From Ralstonia thomasii (GTDB lineage Bacteria > Pseudomonadota > Gammaproteobacteria > Burkholderiales > Burkholderiaceae), in assembly GCF_958405895.1 (NCBI RefSeq), contig NZ_CATZAR010000009.1: DNA of 64,000 nucleotides, one strand, 5' to 3'. Under the pieces are notes generated by a model that was not told the origin of the DNA, ran no database searches, and saw nothing but the letters and a program-made list of their open reading frames with translations. This document shows positions 55,174-62,937 of the stretch, in pieces (the first letter of the stretch is position 1; each line of letters starts with the position of its first letter). Both the position numbers and the translations under genes were made by a program.

Positions 55174-56075
55174 AGCCTTCGCCTGTAGGTCTTGCGCTTG
55201 GAGGGCGGCACCCAGTCCAATGCTTCGAGCTGCTTTTCGGTAATCGCTTCCTCGCCGGAACGGATAGCGTCAACCGCCGCCGTTTTCACGAGATCGAAGA
55301 TGTCACCGAGAGTGGACTCGCTCTTCATATAGATCGCCTGCATCATCTCGGGGTAGTGCAGCCCTGATGGCTTGCGCAGCGGCGTCCGGCGCTCCAGCGT
55401 CTTCAGCAACGTCCCTAGCTGCCGGCCGGGCGTCCAACTGGGCATCTCGATCGGAACGAATCGACTCGACATCTGCGGATCGGCATTGAACGCGTTGTAT
55501 GCCTCTTCGATCCCTGAGGCGACGATACTGACCTTCGCCTCATTGCTCAGGCTCTTGAGTGCGTTGCGAAACTCGCGTTGCTTGGTCAGGCCACCGGCAA
55601 TTAGATGGTGGATCTCGTCGATGATGAGGATGCGCACATCCATCTCGCCAAAGAGGCGTTTGACCTGCGAGTACTTTTCATAGACTGGGGCCGTCGGCTT
55701 ATATGGCGTCATCAGACTATCCATGATTCGACTGTAGAAGTCGGATAGGTCGGGCTTGGGTGGTGCGTCGACCATCACCACCGGACACCGTGTTACCTCG
55801 TGCTCGGGATCCACGTCGGGAAGATGTTGATCGCGGAATCGCTCAAGAATGGATGTCTTGCCGCTATATGACGGACCAACAATCAGGTAACTCGGCATCC
55901 GCGTTACCTTTGGATAGTCGAGCAGATCCTCCAGCTTCTGGAGCGTGGTCGTCGCATGGTCGAGCTGTAGCCACGTGCCCTCCTGAATCTTCCGAATCCG
56001 ATCCTTGGTTGTCAGGTCCAGGTACTCCTGTGCCTTTGGACTGAGGTGGCCATACTCAACCGTCGTGCTATTCAT
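55170..56075 (-). CDS. tnsC: TnsC/TniB transposition regulator ATPase
   Basis: A 301-residue AAA+ ATPase with Walker A GPSYSGKTS (67-75) and Walker B VRILIIDEIHHLIAG (147-161). TnsC/TniB forms filaments on target DNA and links TniQ to the transposase. It overlaps tnsB at its start (56068-56075) and tniQ at its end. Confidence 0.92.
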   Translation of the reverse strand: MNSTTVEYGHLSPKAQEYLDLTTKDRIRKIQEGTWLQLDHATTTLQKLEDLLDYPKVTRMPSYLIVGPSYSGKTSILERFRDQHLPDVDPEHEVTRCPVVMVDAPPKPDLSDFYSRIMDSLMTPYKPTAPVYEKYSQVKRLFGEMDVRILIIDEIHHLIAGGLTKQREFRNALKSLSNEAKVSIVASGIEEAYNAFNADPQMSSRFVPIEMPSWTPGRQLGTLLKTLERRTPLRKPSGLHYPEMMQAIYMKSESTLGDIFDLVKTAAVDAIRSGEEAITEKQLEALDWVPPSKRKTYRRRL

Positions 56076-57990
56076 CGTCGCTCAGTGCCTGAATATCGTC
56101 TGGGTCGTACCCACGGACTGCCGGCGCAAGCCTGGACGGCTCGATCTTCGAGGCCCGTGGCAGGTCTTTAGATTTTTGCGCGCGAGCTTTGTCCTGCTGT
56201 TTGCGCTGCTGCTCAGCACGACGTGCCGCCTTGCTTTTTTCAGCGGCAGCTTCTTCGAGTTCGCGCTGCCGCGCGATCAGCGCAAACAAGTCCCGTTCGC
56301 TGTATTCCTTCATGCCCGCAGCCTTCGCTGCATTGTTGGCTGCACGTATCTCCCAGATGCTTGCCGGCGGCAAGCTCGAATCTCGATAGGGAATCGCCTG
56401 ATACCGTTTGAGATCGGTATCGAAGAAGTACAACACGCTCATGTCGCGTGGGTCATAGCGGAACCGGAACTTCTTACCTCGCTTCGGATTGTCAGGATCG
56501 CGTTCCCCAATCCACGGTCTCAAGACATCGTGGAAGTAGTGGATGTTGTCGTTGACAACTCCATCTCCTCGGATCGCTCGCTCCTCGAATGGCATGAAGT
56601 CGATGCGGACCTTCTCGGGATCGGCGACTATCGGTGGGATTCCACGGCCCATCTTTCCCCGTGTGCCGAGAATGCCTTCGGTCCATTTGGTCAGCGGCGT
56701 CGTGCCAATGCCCGCGTGAACGTCTCGATGATATCGAGCGAACATCAGGACAAGCCATTTCTCCAGCTCATCGATAGTCATGCAGGCATTGCCCTCGGCG
56801 TCGTACTCTCCTTTCTGCTGGGGATTCGCGAACGTTGCCCCTTTGAGCTCTTTCAACTCCTCCGATACGGTGCCCATGAGCCGCTCGATATGCGCACCGT
56901 AGCGAGGCTGCTTTACCGGCCGGAGGTGAATATCGATGTGGTACTCCCTCGCAGCGACGGCCAGCATCTTGCCTCTGAATTCCTTGGCGTTGTCCATATG
57001 GAGTACGTCTATGGGGCCGCGGAAGGGCCACTCAATATCTCCGCACCCCAGCCGCGCCATCCATTCCCCCTTATCCAACATGGCGTGCGAGATGCACATG
57101 CCCGCGGACATCGCTGAAGGTGGATCCAGAGACAAGTACATGCCCAAACATGCGCGGCTGAAAACATCGATTGCCAAAGTGATCCAGGCACGTCCGATCG
57201 ACTTGCGGTGCTTGTCGTCCACGATGATGACGGGCAACAGAGTGTGATCGACCTGCACCATGGCAAGAGGCCACTCAGCATCCGGAATGGATCCCTTATT
57301 CACGCTAAATCGTTGCTCAGCGGCGCGGCGCCCCTCACGACGCTTGAGCGCTTCTTGTTCATCCAACCAACTTAGATGCCGGTGTATCGTCGACTCGGCC
57401 GGAAGAGGCTCAAGCTCCGCGACATAGCACAGGCGGCGAATTTCCCTGGCCGCCTTCGCTACGGACGGCTTTTGCATGGTCAGATAGTGCTCTTGAACGT
57501 AGTTGTCCAAGATCAGCTTCACTTCTGGCGCGAGGCGACTGCGCCCGCGGCCACCGCTCTTGCGCGTCGGTATTAGCGAAGACAGCTGTTCAGACGCAAG
57601 GTAGGTCCGCAGCCAGTTGTAGAGCGTCGCGATACTCACGTCTGCGTCGGCTGCCACAGCGACGTAGTCTGCTTTCTTTCGATTCCGCCGAAGAGCGAGC
57701 AGAGGACTAATGATGTCTAGGCGGCTTTGCGCCTCTTCCCAGTCGTCATCCGATACGTCTTCGAGGTCGATCTGGCCTTGGGGCTCGGGCGAGCCATCAC
57801 TGCCTCTGAACGGAGGCTTGAGCGACCCTATGTTCAAAATGACAATCGCTCCCGACGCGTCCTCGCGTGCGAGAACCTGGTCCAAGGCGGCGTAGCGGAG
57901 AATTGTGTATGCGCGCCCATCGTGACTGTAGCTGCTGCCCTTCTTAATCGGCAGAAGAGTCGGCGTCTTTCCTAACGACTTGCTTGCCAT
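56068..57990 (-). CDS. tnsB: TnsB/TniA DDE transposase
   Basis: 640 residues. N-terminal helix-turn-helix segments (SIATLYNWLRTYL; SRLAPEVKLILDNYV) bind the ends. The rve-type catalytic core carries Asp248 (VQVDHTLL), Asp333 (LHMDNAKEF) and Glu369 (GAHIERLMGTV), a DDE spacing of about 35 between the last two. The C-terminal region is charged (AAEKSKAARRAEQQRKQQDKA), as expected for TnsB/MuA C-tails that contact the ATPase. It starts 2 nt after the tnsA stop. Confidence 0.94.
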   Translation of the reverse strand: MASKSLGKTPTLLPIKKGSSYSHDGRAYTILRYAALDQVLAREDASGAIVILNIGSLKPPFRGSDGSPEPQGQIDLEDVSDDDWEEAQSRLDIISPLLALRRNRKKADYVAVAADADVSIATLYNWLRTYLASEQLSSLIPTRKSGGRGRSRLAPEVKLILDNYVQEHYLTMQKPSVAKAAREIRRLCYVAELEPLPAESTIHRHLSWLDEQEALKRREGRRAAEQRFSVNKGSIPDAEWPLAMVQVDHTLLPVIIVDDKHRKSIGRAWITLAIDVFSRACLGMYLSLDPPSAMSAGMCISHAMLDKGEWMARLGCGDIEWPFRGPIDVLHMDNAKEFRGKMLAVAAREYHIDIHLRPVKQPRYGAHIERLMGTVSEELKELKGATFANPQQKGEYDAEGNACMTIDELEKWLVLMFARYHRDVHAGIGTTPLTKWTEGILGTRGKMGRGIPPIVADPEKVRIDFMPFEERAIRGDGVVNDNIHYFHDVLRPWIGERDPDNPKRGKKFRFRYDPRDMSVLYFFDTDLKRYQAIPYRDSSLPPASIWEIRAANNAAKAAGMKEYSERDLFALIARQRELEEAAAEKSKAARRAEQQRKQQDKARAQKSKDLPRASKIEPSRLAPAVRGYDPDDIQALSDDE

Positions 57991-57992
57991 GG

Positions 57993-58640
57993 CTAGCTCG
58001 GTAGAAATAGCTGCGTGCTATCCGTCAACGGAATCTGCAAGTCCGCTTGGATTTCGCCGTGAGCAACAAGATGCCAAAGCACGGGAATCAGGCCTGCGCG
58101 CATCTCTAAGGTGTCCGCCAAACTACCAAGTAGTGTCTCGGGGGTCGTTGGACTGTCCAGCCGGCGCATCGCAGCAAGCAAGCGCTCCACTGCGACCGGG
58201 TCCGCGGGCGTATGGCGATACCGATGCAGAAACTTCAGGTTTTGAACGTGCTGCGTCCGGATGTCGATCTCTGTTCGGGTAACGAAGACCCAGCCTCTCT
58301 CTTCGGCGACGACAGTTGCCGCTGCAAACTTCTCGCGATACGTCTCGGCGTGTCGATCAAGGTATTCCCGCTTCTTGATTTCCACCAATTCTGGAGACCG
58401 CTGATTGCCCGACGGAGAACAGCGGTAGGTCACCAGCAGATCTGGAACATAAACTCGGCCGCGAGACAGTGGAATTTTGACCGGCTGACATTCGTACGAT
58501 TCCACTTGGGGATCCGAGTCCAGCAGGAGCATGTACTCCTTCTCCAGAATCGACTCGAATTCAATGACCTCATCCGCCAGCGGGGAGGGATGACGTCCAG
58601 TGACAAAGAGGTAGTTCTTAGGGATCCGGCGCACCGGCAT
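57993..58640 (-). CDS. tnsA: TnsA-family endonuclease subunit of the transposase
   Basis: 215 residues from the ATG at 58640 (GGAG upstream); a GTG at 58661 would add seven residues. The restriction-endonuclease-like core is visible: an early Glu in VIEFESILEKEY, Asp67 in VYVPDLLVTY and E-x-K in ELVEIKKREY (87-89). TnsA cuts the 5' strands so the element moves by cut-and-paste. It is the first gene of the tnsA-tnsB-tnsC-tniQ operon. Confidence 0.9.
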   Translation of the reverse strand: MPVRRIPKNYLFVTGRHPSPLADEVIEFESILEKEYMLLLDSDPQVESYECQPVKIPLSRGRVYVPDLLVTYRCSPSGNQRSPELVEIKKREYLDRHAETYREKFAAATVVAEERGWVFVTRTEIDIRTQHVQNLKFLHRYRHTPADPVAVERLLAAMRRLDSPTTPETLLGSLADTLEMRAGLIPVLWHLVAHGEIQADLQIPLTDSTQLFLPS

Positions 58641-58878
58641 AAAGCGCTCCACAAAGCACACATCCGTGGATTCTTGCTTTCCCCACCCTGACTTGTCGAC
58701 CCTCCATCGCGAGGGGGCTCAATGCACTGAGCGCGTTTCAGTCTAGGTCGCTGAGAGCAACTTATGTAGTGCACACACGGGGCCCTCCTGACTATCGATC
58801 GGGGGTGTAACGCACCGCGTTACCGATGGCGTTGCGGGCCGGCGGCAAGAAATCCCGCTCGCGTCACGCAGTCGGACA
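58641..58878. other. Candidate right end of the Tn7-like element
   Basis: A non-coding stretch upstream of tnsA. It contains AGCGACCTAGACTGAAAC on the minus strand (58735-58752), which resembles the left-end repeats. It also contains two related segments, CCTGACTTGTCGACC and CCTGACTATCGATC, and would end at CGGACA (58873-58878). It likely holds TnsB sites and the tns promoter. Confidence 0.4.
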
Positions 58879-58955
58879 TTTTCGCCGTCATATATGCAGA
58901 GGGCTACGTCCTTTGGTTCGGTGCAAATGTTGCTCCCTTGGCAGCCGAACTCAAT

Positions 58956-58978
58956 GTAGTATACCCCCCTATAGTATA
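58956..58978. promoter_or_regulatory. DmeR/RcnR-type operator
   Basis: A six-C tract (58964-58969) flanked by inverted GTAGTATA and TATAGTATA half-sites, just upstream of dmeR. RcnR-family repressors recognise exactly this G-tract with AT-rich inverted flanks, so this is probably the autoregulatory site of dmeR-dmeF. Confidence 0.8.
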
Positions 58979-58994
58979 TTTAATGAGGTGATCG

Positions 58995-59273
58995 ATGAGC
59001 CACACCATCCGTGAGAAGCAGAAGCTACTCAACCGCGTTCGCCGGATTCGGGGCCAGCTGGATGCCATTGAGCGCGCACTGGAGGAGGAGCAAGGGTGCG
59101 CCCCCGTGCTCCAGCAGATCACGAGTTGCCGCGGCGCCATGAATGGCCTGCTGGCCGTCGTGCTGGAAGATCACATACGCACCCACCTGACCGAGGTGGA
59201 TGACGAACATGAACACGCCGAAGGCAGCGCCAAGGAGCAGCTGATCGAGGTCGTGCACAGCTATTTCAAATGA
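58995..59273 (+). CDS. dmeR: RcnR/DmeR-family nickel/cobalt-responsive repressor
   Basis: A 92-residue all-helical CsoR/RcnR-type repressor. The RcnR metal-ligand fingerprint is complete: His3, Cys35, His60 and His64. It should release its operator when Ni or Co binds, allowing expression of itself and the exporter. GAGGTGA precedes the ATG. dmeF follows after 7 nt. Confidence 0.93.
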   Translation: MSHTIREKQKLLNRVRRIRGQLDAIERALEEEQGCAPVLQQITSCRGAMNGLLAVVLEDHIRTHLTEVDDEHEHAEGSAKEQLIEVVHSYFK

Positions 59274-59280
59274 GCCAGCC

Positions 59281-60585
59281 ATGAGCAATTTCTACGACAC
59301 GCCGTTCGGTATCGGTCATGACCACGTGTTCCTGGGCGCAGGGCACGAGAAAAACGAGCGCAAGACATGGGCCGTGATCGTGCTGTGCACGCTGATGATG
59401 GCCGCTGAGATCATCGGCGGCAGCATGTTTGGCTCGCTGGCCCTGGTGGCCGATGGGCTGCATATGTCGACGCACGCAGGCGCCATGCTGATCGCGGCGC
59501 TGGCCTACACATATGCGCGGCGCCACGCGAACGACTCACGCTTCGTGTTCGGTACAGGCAAGCTCGGCGACCTGGCCGGCTTCACCAGCGCCATCATCCT
59601 GGCGATGATCGCGCTGCTGATCGGCTACGAGGCTGTGGTGCGATTCCTCTCGCCGGTGCCGATCCACTTTAGTGAGGCGATCCCGATTGCGGTGGTCGGC
59701 CTGCTGGTGAACATCGCCAGTGCCTGGCTGCTGAGCGGTGGCGACCACGATGGCCACAGCCATGGCCACAGTCATCACCATGGTCATGCCCACGGACACG
59801 ATCACGGCCCAGCCGGACTTGGCGACAAACATGCACACGGCAAGGAAGTGCAGCACATCAACGCGCCAGCAGGGGTGTTCGCGCTGTCGATCTTTGAAGA
59901 CGACGTACCGCCAGTTTTCCGCCTAGCTGGAGAAACCACCCCGCTGCCCAGCGACGTGGCGACGGTGACCACCATCCGGCCGGACGGCAGCCGCCAGGAA
60001 TTCCTGATGGTCCGCAAGGCGAACTACCTGGAATCCACCACAGAGATTCCGGAGCCGCATGCCTTTACTGCCGTGCTCGGCATCGGCGGCCAGGAATACA
60101 GCGTGGCCTTCGAAGAGCATGAGCACGATCACGCCGATGGACACGGGGCGCACCATCGCGACCACAACATGCGCGCGGCCTATGTGCACGTCTTGGCCGA
60201 CGCCGCCATCTCTGTCCTGGCCATCATCGGGCTGTTGCTGGCCAAAACCTTCGGCTGGCTCTGGATGGACCCGCTTGCAGGTGTCGTCGGTGCGCTGGTC
60301 ATCGCCAACTGGGCGTACGGACTGATGCGCGACACGGGTGGCATCCTGGTCGACATGACACCGGACAAGCACATCGGCGGCCGCATCAAGACTGCACTGG
60401 AAACCGATGGCGACGCACTGCTCGATCTGCACGTCTGGCGCATCGGCCCTGGGCACCTGGGCGTGGTGGTCTCTGTGGGCACACGCCAGGCGCATCGCGG
60501 GCCGCAGTTTTATCACGAACGGCTGCGGCGATTCCAAGCGCTGTCACACGTTACGGTCGAGGTTCATTCGTTACCGACCAAATAA
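59281..60585 (+). CDS. dmeF: Cation diffusion facilitator exporter DmeF (Co/Ni)
   Basis: 434 residues. The CDF core has a metal site in LVADGLHMSTHAG (TM2) and a second in YVHVLADAAISVLAIIGLLL (TM5). The long cytoplasmic loop between them contains a strongly His-rich segment (about 155-185). The C-terminal cytoplasmic domain ends with LSHVTVEVHSL. DmeF-type CDFs export Co, and often Ni, into the periplasm. It is co-transcribed with dmeR. Confidence 0.93.
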   Translation: MSNFYDTPFGIGHDHVFLGAGHEKNERKTWAVIVLCTLMMAAEIIGGSMFGSLALVADGLHMSTHAGAMLIAALAYTYARRHANDSRFVFGTGKLGDLAGFTSAIILAMIALLIGYEAVVRFLSPVPIHFSEAIPIAVVGLLVNIASAWLLSGGDHDGHSHGHSHHHGHAHGHDHGPAGLGDKHAHGKEVQHINAPAGVFALSIFEDDVPPVFRLAGETTPLPSDVATVTTIRPDGSRQEFLMVRKANYLESTTEIPEPHAFTAVLGIGGQEYSVAFEEHEHDHADGHGAHHRDHNMRAAYVHVLADAAISVLAIIGLLLAKTFGWLWMDPLAGVVGALVIANWAYGLMRDTGGILVDMTPDKHIGGRIKTALETDGDALLDLHVWRIGPGHLGVVVSVGTRQAHRGPQFYHERLRRFQALSHVTVEVHSLPTK

Positions 60586-60716
60586 CCTGACGTCCGACCT
60601 GGACATATCCTCCGGACGATTAGAACGGGGGCGGTACCCCGCCATGTGGGTGCCGCATTCGCCCAACCAAAACAAGAAAACATTGTCGCGGCCTGACCGC
60701 GGACGCTCTCCCGGCC

Positions 60717-61670
60717 ATGTACCACCCATCTCGATTTGCCCGCATTTGCGCGGCAGCGTTCGCTCTTGCTGCGCTCGTTTCCAGCCCATCGCATGCGCAT
60801 GGCATTGCCGGCAACCGCTTCTTTCCGGGAACGCTGAATTTCGACGACCCCGCTGTTGCTGACGAATTTTCCATCACCGCCGGCGCTGTGCAGCACCCTG
60901 ACAACAGCGGCAACGTCACGGATCGCGGCGCGACAGTCTCATTCGCGCGGTTGCTGACACCTGAGGTCTCGATCGGCTTTGATAGCGGCTTCATCCGGCG
61001 CGACTGGGACAGTGCACGCCAGCCAGGCGCAACCGGTTCCGACCTGATTCTCAAATCCCGGCTCTACGAAGACGATCTGAACGAGACGCTTGTTGCCGCC
61101 TCGCTGATCTATGGGCTGCCCCAGACCGGCGCCAAACGACTCGGCGCCAGCACGTCAGCGACCATTGCCCCCAGCCTGTATGTAGGTCAGGGGTTGGGTG
61201 CCTTGCCTGAGGCGTGGTCTTGGCTGCGGCCGTTGGGCATCACCGCTGGCGTCAGCGTGGCCGTGCCGACCAGCAAAACATCGGACAACTTGAGCTACGA
61301 CCCGATGACGCGACAGTTCAACCCTGTGAGGACAGCCAACGTCACCACGGTGCATTGGGGGTTCGCATTGGAGTACAGCACGCTCTATTTGACGGATCGG
61401 TTTGTACCAGGCGTGCTCCCCAAAGAGGAGCCGCTCTATCAATGGGTCCCGTTGGTCGAATTCGCATTCGACTCACCACGGGGCCAGCGCACGCGCGGCA
61501 CCGTCAACCCGGGCGTCGCTTATGTCAAGGATACGTGGCAGGTGGCAGCGGAACTGGTCCTCCCCTCGACCCACGGATCGACGCGCGGTGTCGGCGCGAA
61601 CGTTCAGGTGTTGTTCTTTCTGGACGATTTCCTGCCGGCGCTGTTCGGAAAGCCGATGCTGGCTCAATAA
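60717..61670 (+). CDS. Predicted outer-membrane beta-barrel protein of the metal cluster
   Basis: 317 residues with a signal peptide ending SPSHAHG, followed by alternating amphipathic strands and an aromatic-rich end. It resembles transporter-like outer-membrane proteins of unknown function often found near metal-efflux genes (GNRFFPGTLNFDDPAVADEF start). It lies 131 nt after dmeF in the same direction and may serve as an envelope partner; the role is inferred. Confidence 0.65.
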   Translation: MYHPSRFARICAAAFALAALVSSPSHAHGIAGNRFFPGTLNFDDPAVADEFSITAGAVQHPDNSGNVTDRGATVSFARLLTPEVSIGFDSGFIRRDWDSARQPGATGSDLILKSRLYEDDLNETLVAASLIYGLPQTGAKRLGASTSATIAPSLYVGQGLGALPEAWSWLRPLGITAGVSVAVPTSKTSDNLSYDPMTRQFNPVRTANVTTVHWGFALEYSTLYLTDRFVPGVLPKEEPLYQWVPLVEFAFDSPRGQRTRGTVNPGVAYVKDTWQVAAELVLPSTHGSTRGVGANVQVLFFLDDFLPALFGKPMLAQ

Positions 61671-62013
61671 CGAATTGTCTTAGCGTGCATGTTCAAAATG
61701 GTCAATGGGGGCTTAGATTCGCCCCTTGCCAATTGCATCTGGCATGAGGCACTCGGTTCGATGCAAATGGCTATCTGACCCCGAGGCAATCTGATGCGGC
61801 TTGAGGCTGAAAGCGCCGCTTTCCTGGATCAGGGATCCCGGTACTGCACGTGTGCCCACCAGTGCTACAGCGAATGCGAACGCCTCTCATGCGGATTCTT
61901 TTCTGCGGCTACCGGTTATTCCCCAAACGGTCAATTCTCAACCTATGATCGCGGCCAAATTCAGGTGCTCGCCCTCAAGGTGATCGGTCCTCGACCATCA
62001 GACAAACAAGACC
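61671..62013. other. Intergenic region before the second CDF gene
   Basis: 343 bp. A short GGGGC/GCCCC hairpin lies near 61708-61725. CCTCAAGG at about 61974 could be half of a MerR-type site, but no clear promoter or operator can be defined. An overlapping reading frame at 61794-62234 looks like a shadow of the CDF gene. Confidence 0.4.
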
Positions 62014-62937
62014 ATGCAACAGTCAACAGAGATCGATCTCGACAGCGAGACGCCGGCCATGAAGCGCGCTGCGAAACGCAGCACGCTAGTAAGCGTAGGC
62101 GTCAATTTGGCCCTAACAGCCGCGCAGCTGGTTGCTGGCGTTCTTGCCCATTCACAAGCGCTGATAGCCGACGCGATTCACTCGCTTTCCGACCTGGTTT
62201 CGGATTTCGTCGTTCTCTTTGCCGGACACCATAGCCAGAAGGAACCGGACGCAGAACATCACTATGGTCACCTTCGGTTCGAGACAGCGGCATCCCTGGT
62301 ATTGGGCTTGCTGCTGCTCGCCGTAGGCATCGGAATGCTTTGGAGTGCAGTGACAAAGCTGGAGCATCCGGAATCAATTTCACATGTGAAGTTGATTGGC
62401 TTGTGGGTCGCACTTGGCGCACTGGTGAGTAAAGAGCTGTTGTTCCGGTACATGCTGGCCGTCGCCGAACGCGTACGCTCCAGCATGCTGATAGCGAACG
62501 CCTGGCATGCTCGCTCCGACGCAGCCTCCTCGTTGGTGGTCGCACTCGGCATCATCGGCAATTTGCTTGGATTTCACCTGCTCGACCCGGTAGCCGCACT
62601 CATTGTGGGGTTGATGGTATCCAGAATGGGGTGGCAGTTTGGCTCGAATGCTCTGCACGATCTCATGGACAGAGCCGTCGATGAAGAGACAGCGACCGAA
62701 ATTCGGCAAGTAATGCTCGGCACGCCAGGCGTGCTTGGCGTTCATGACGTTCGGACACGCAAGATGGGCGACATGATCCTGGTGGACGCGCACTTGGAGA
62801 TCGAAAGCACCGCAACCGTGAAGGTCGGTCACGACATCGCGCTGGAAGCAAGGCGACGCGTCATGGAAAGGCATGACGTTCTCAATGTCATGACCCACGT
62901 CGATCCCGTAGACAGGCTCCCAGCCGGCACAAGCTAG
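62014..62937 (+). CDS. Cation diffusion facilitator transporter (FieF/MamB-like)
   Basis: 307 residues with six membrane segments. Metal-site motifs are ADAIHSLSDLVSDF (TM2) and NAWHARSDAASSL (TM5), and the C-terminal domain is GVLGVHDVRTRKMGDMILVDAHLEI. The HxxxD pattern in TM5 fits Zn/Fe-type CDF proteins. It lacks the long His-rich loop of DmeF. Its stop overlaps the convergent kinase gene by 4 nt. Confidence 0.9.
   Translation: MQQSTEIDLDSETPAMKRAAKRSTLVSVGVNLALTAAQLVAGVLAHSQALIADAIHSLSDLVSDFVVLFAGHHSQKEPDAEHHYGHLRFETAASLVLGLLLLAVGIGMLWSAVTKLEHPESISHVKLIGLWVALGALVSKELLFRYMLAVAERVRSSMLIANAWHARSDAASSLVVALGIIGNLLGFHLLDPVAALIVGLMVSRMGWQFGSNALHDLMDRAVDEETATEIRQVMLGTPGVLGVHDVRTRKMGDMILVDAHLEIESTATVKVGHDIALEARRRVMERHDVLNVMTHVDPVDRLPAGTS

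Larger units (their letters stand above)
43559..58878. mobile_element. Tn7-like transposon (TnsABC-TniQ with a TnsE-like protein) carrying a putative defence island
   Basis: tnsA, tnsB, tnsC and tniQ form a compact operon at the right side, a TnsE-like gene converges on tniQ, and unrelated cargo fills the left. The left terminus is proposed at TGTCCG (43559), followed by 20-bp repeats. The right terminus is proposed at CGGACA ending 58878, whose complement also reads TGTCCG. The flanking pentamers TATTC (43554-43558) and TTTTC (58879-58883) match at four of five positions, so a target duplication is suggested but not proven. The termini are tentative; the element itself is well supported by its genes. 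It is inserted between a dps-side gene and a dme metal-efflux operon. Confidence 0.6.

Noticed and set aside
58767..58780. An alternative right transposon end at the ACACA near 58775
   Set aside because: The following bases do not match the left flank and the terminal hexamer does not match the left TGTCCG.
61794..62234. A 146-codon open frame upstream of and overlapping the second CDF gene
   Set aside because: Most of it runs out of frame through the CDF coding sequence and it has no ribosome-binding site or family resemblance.
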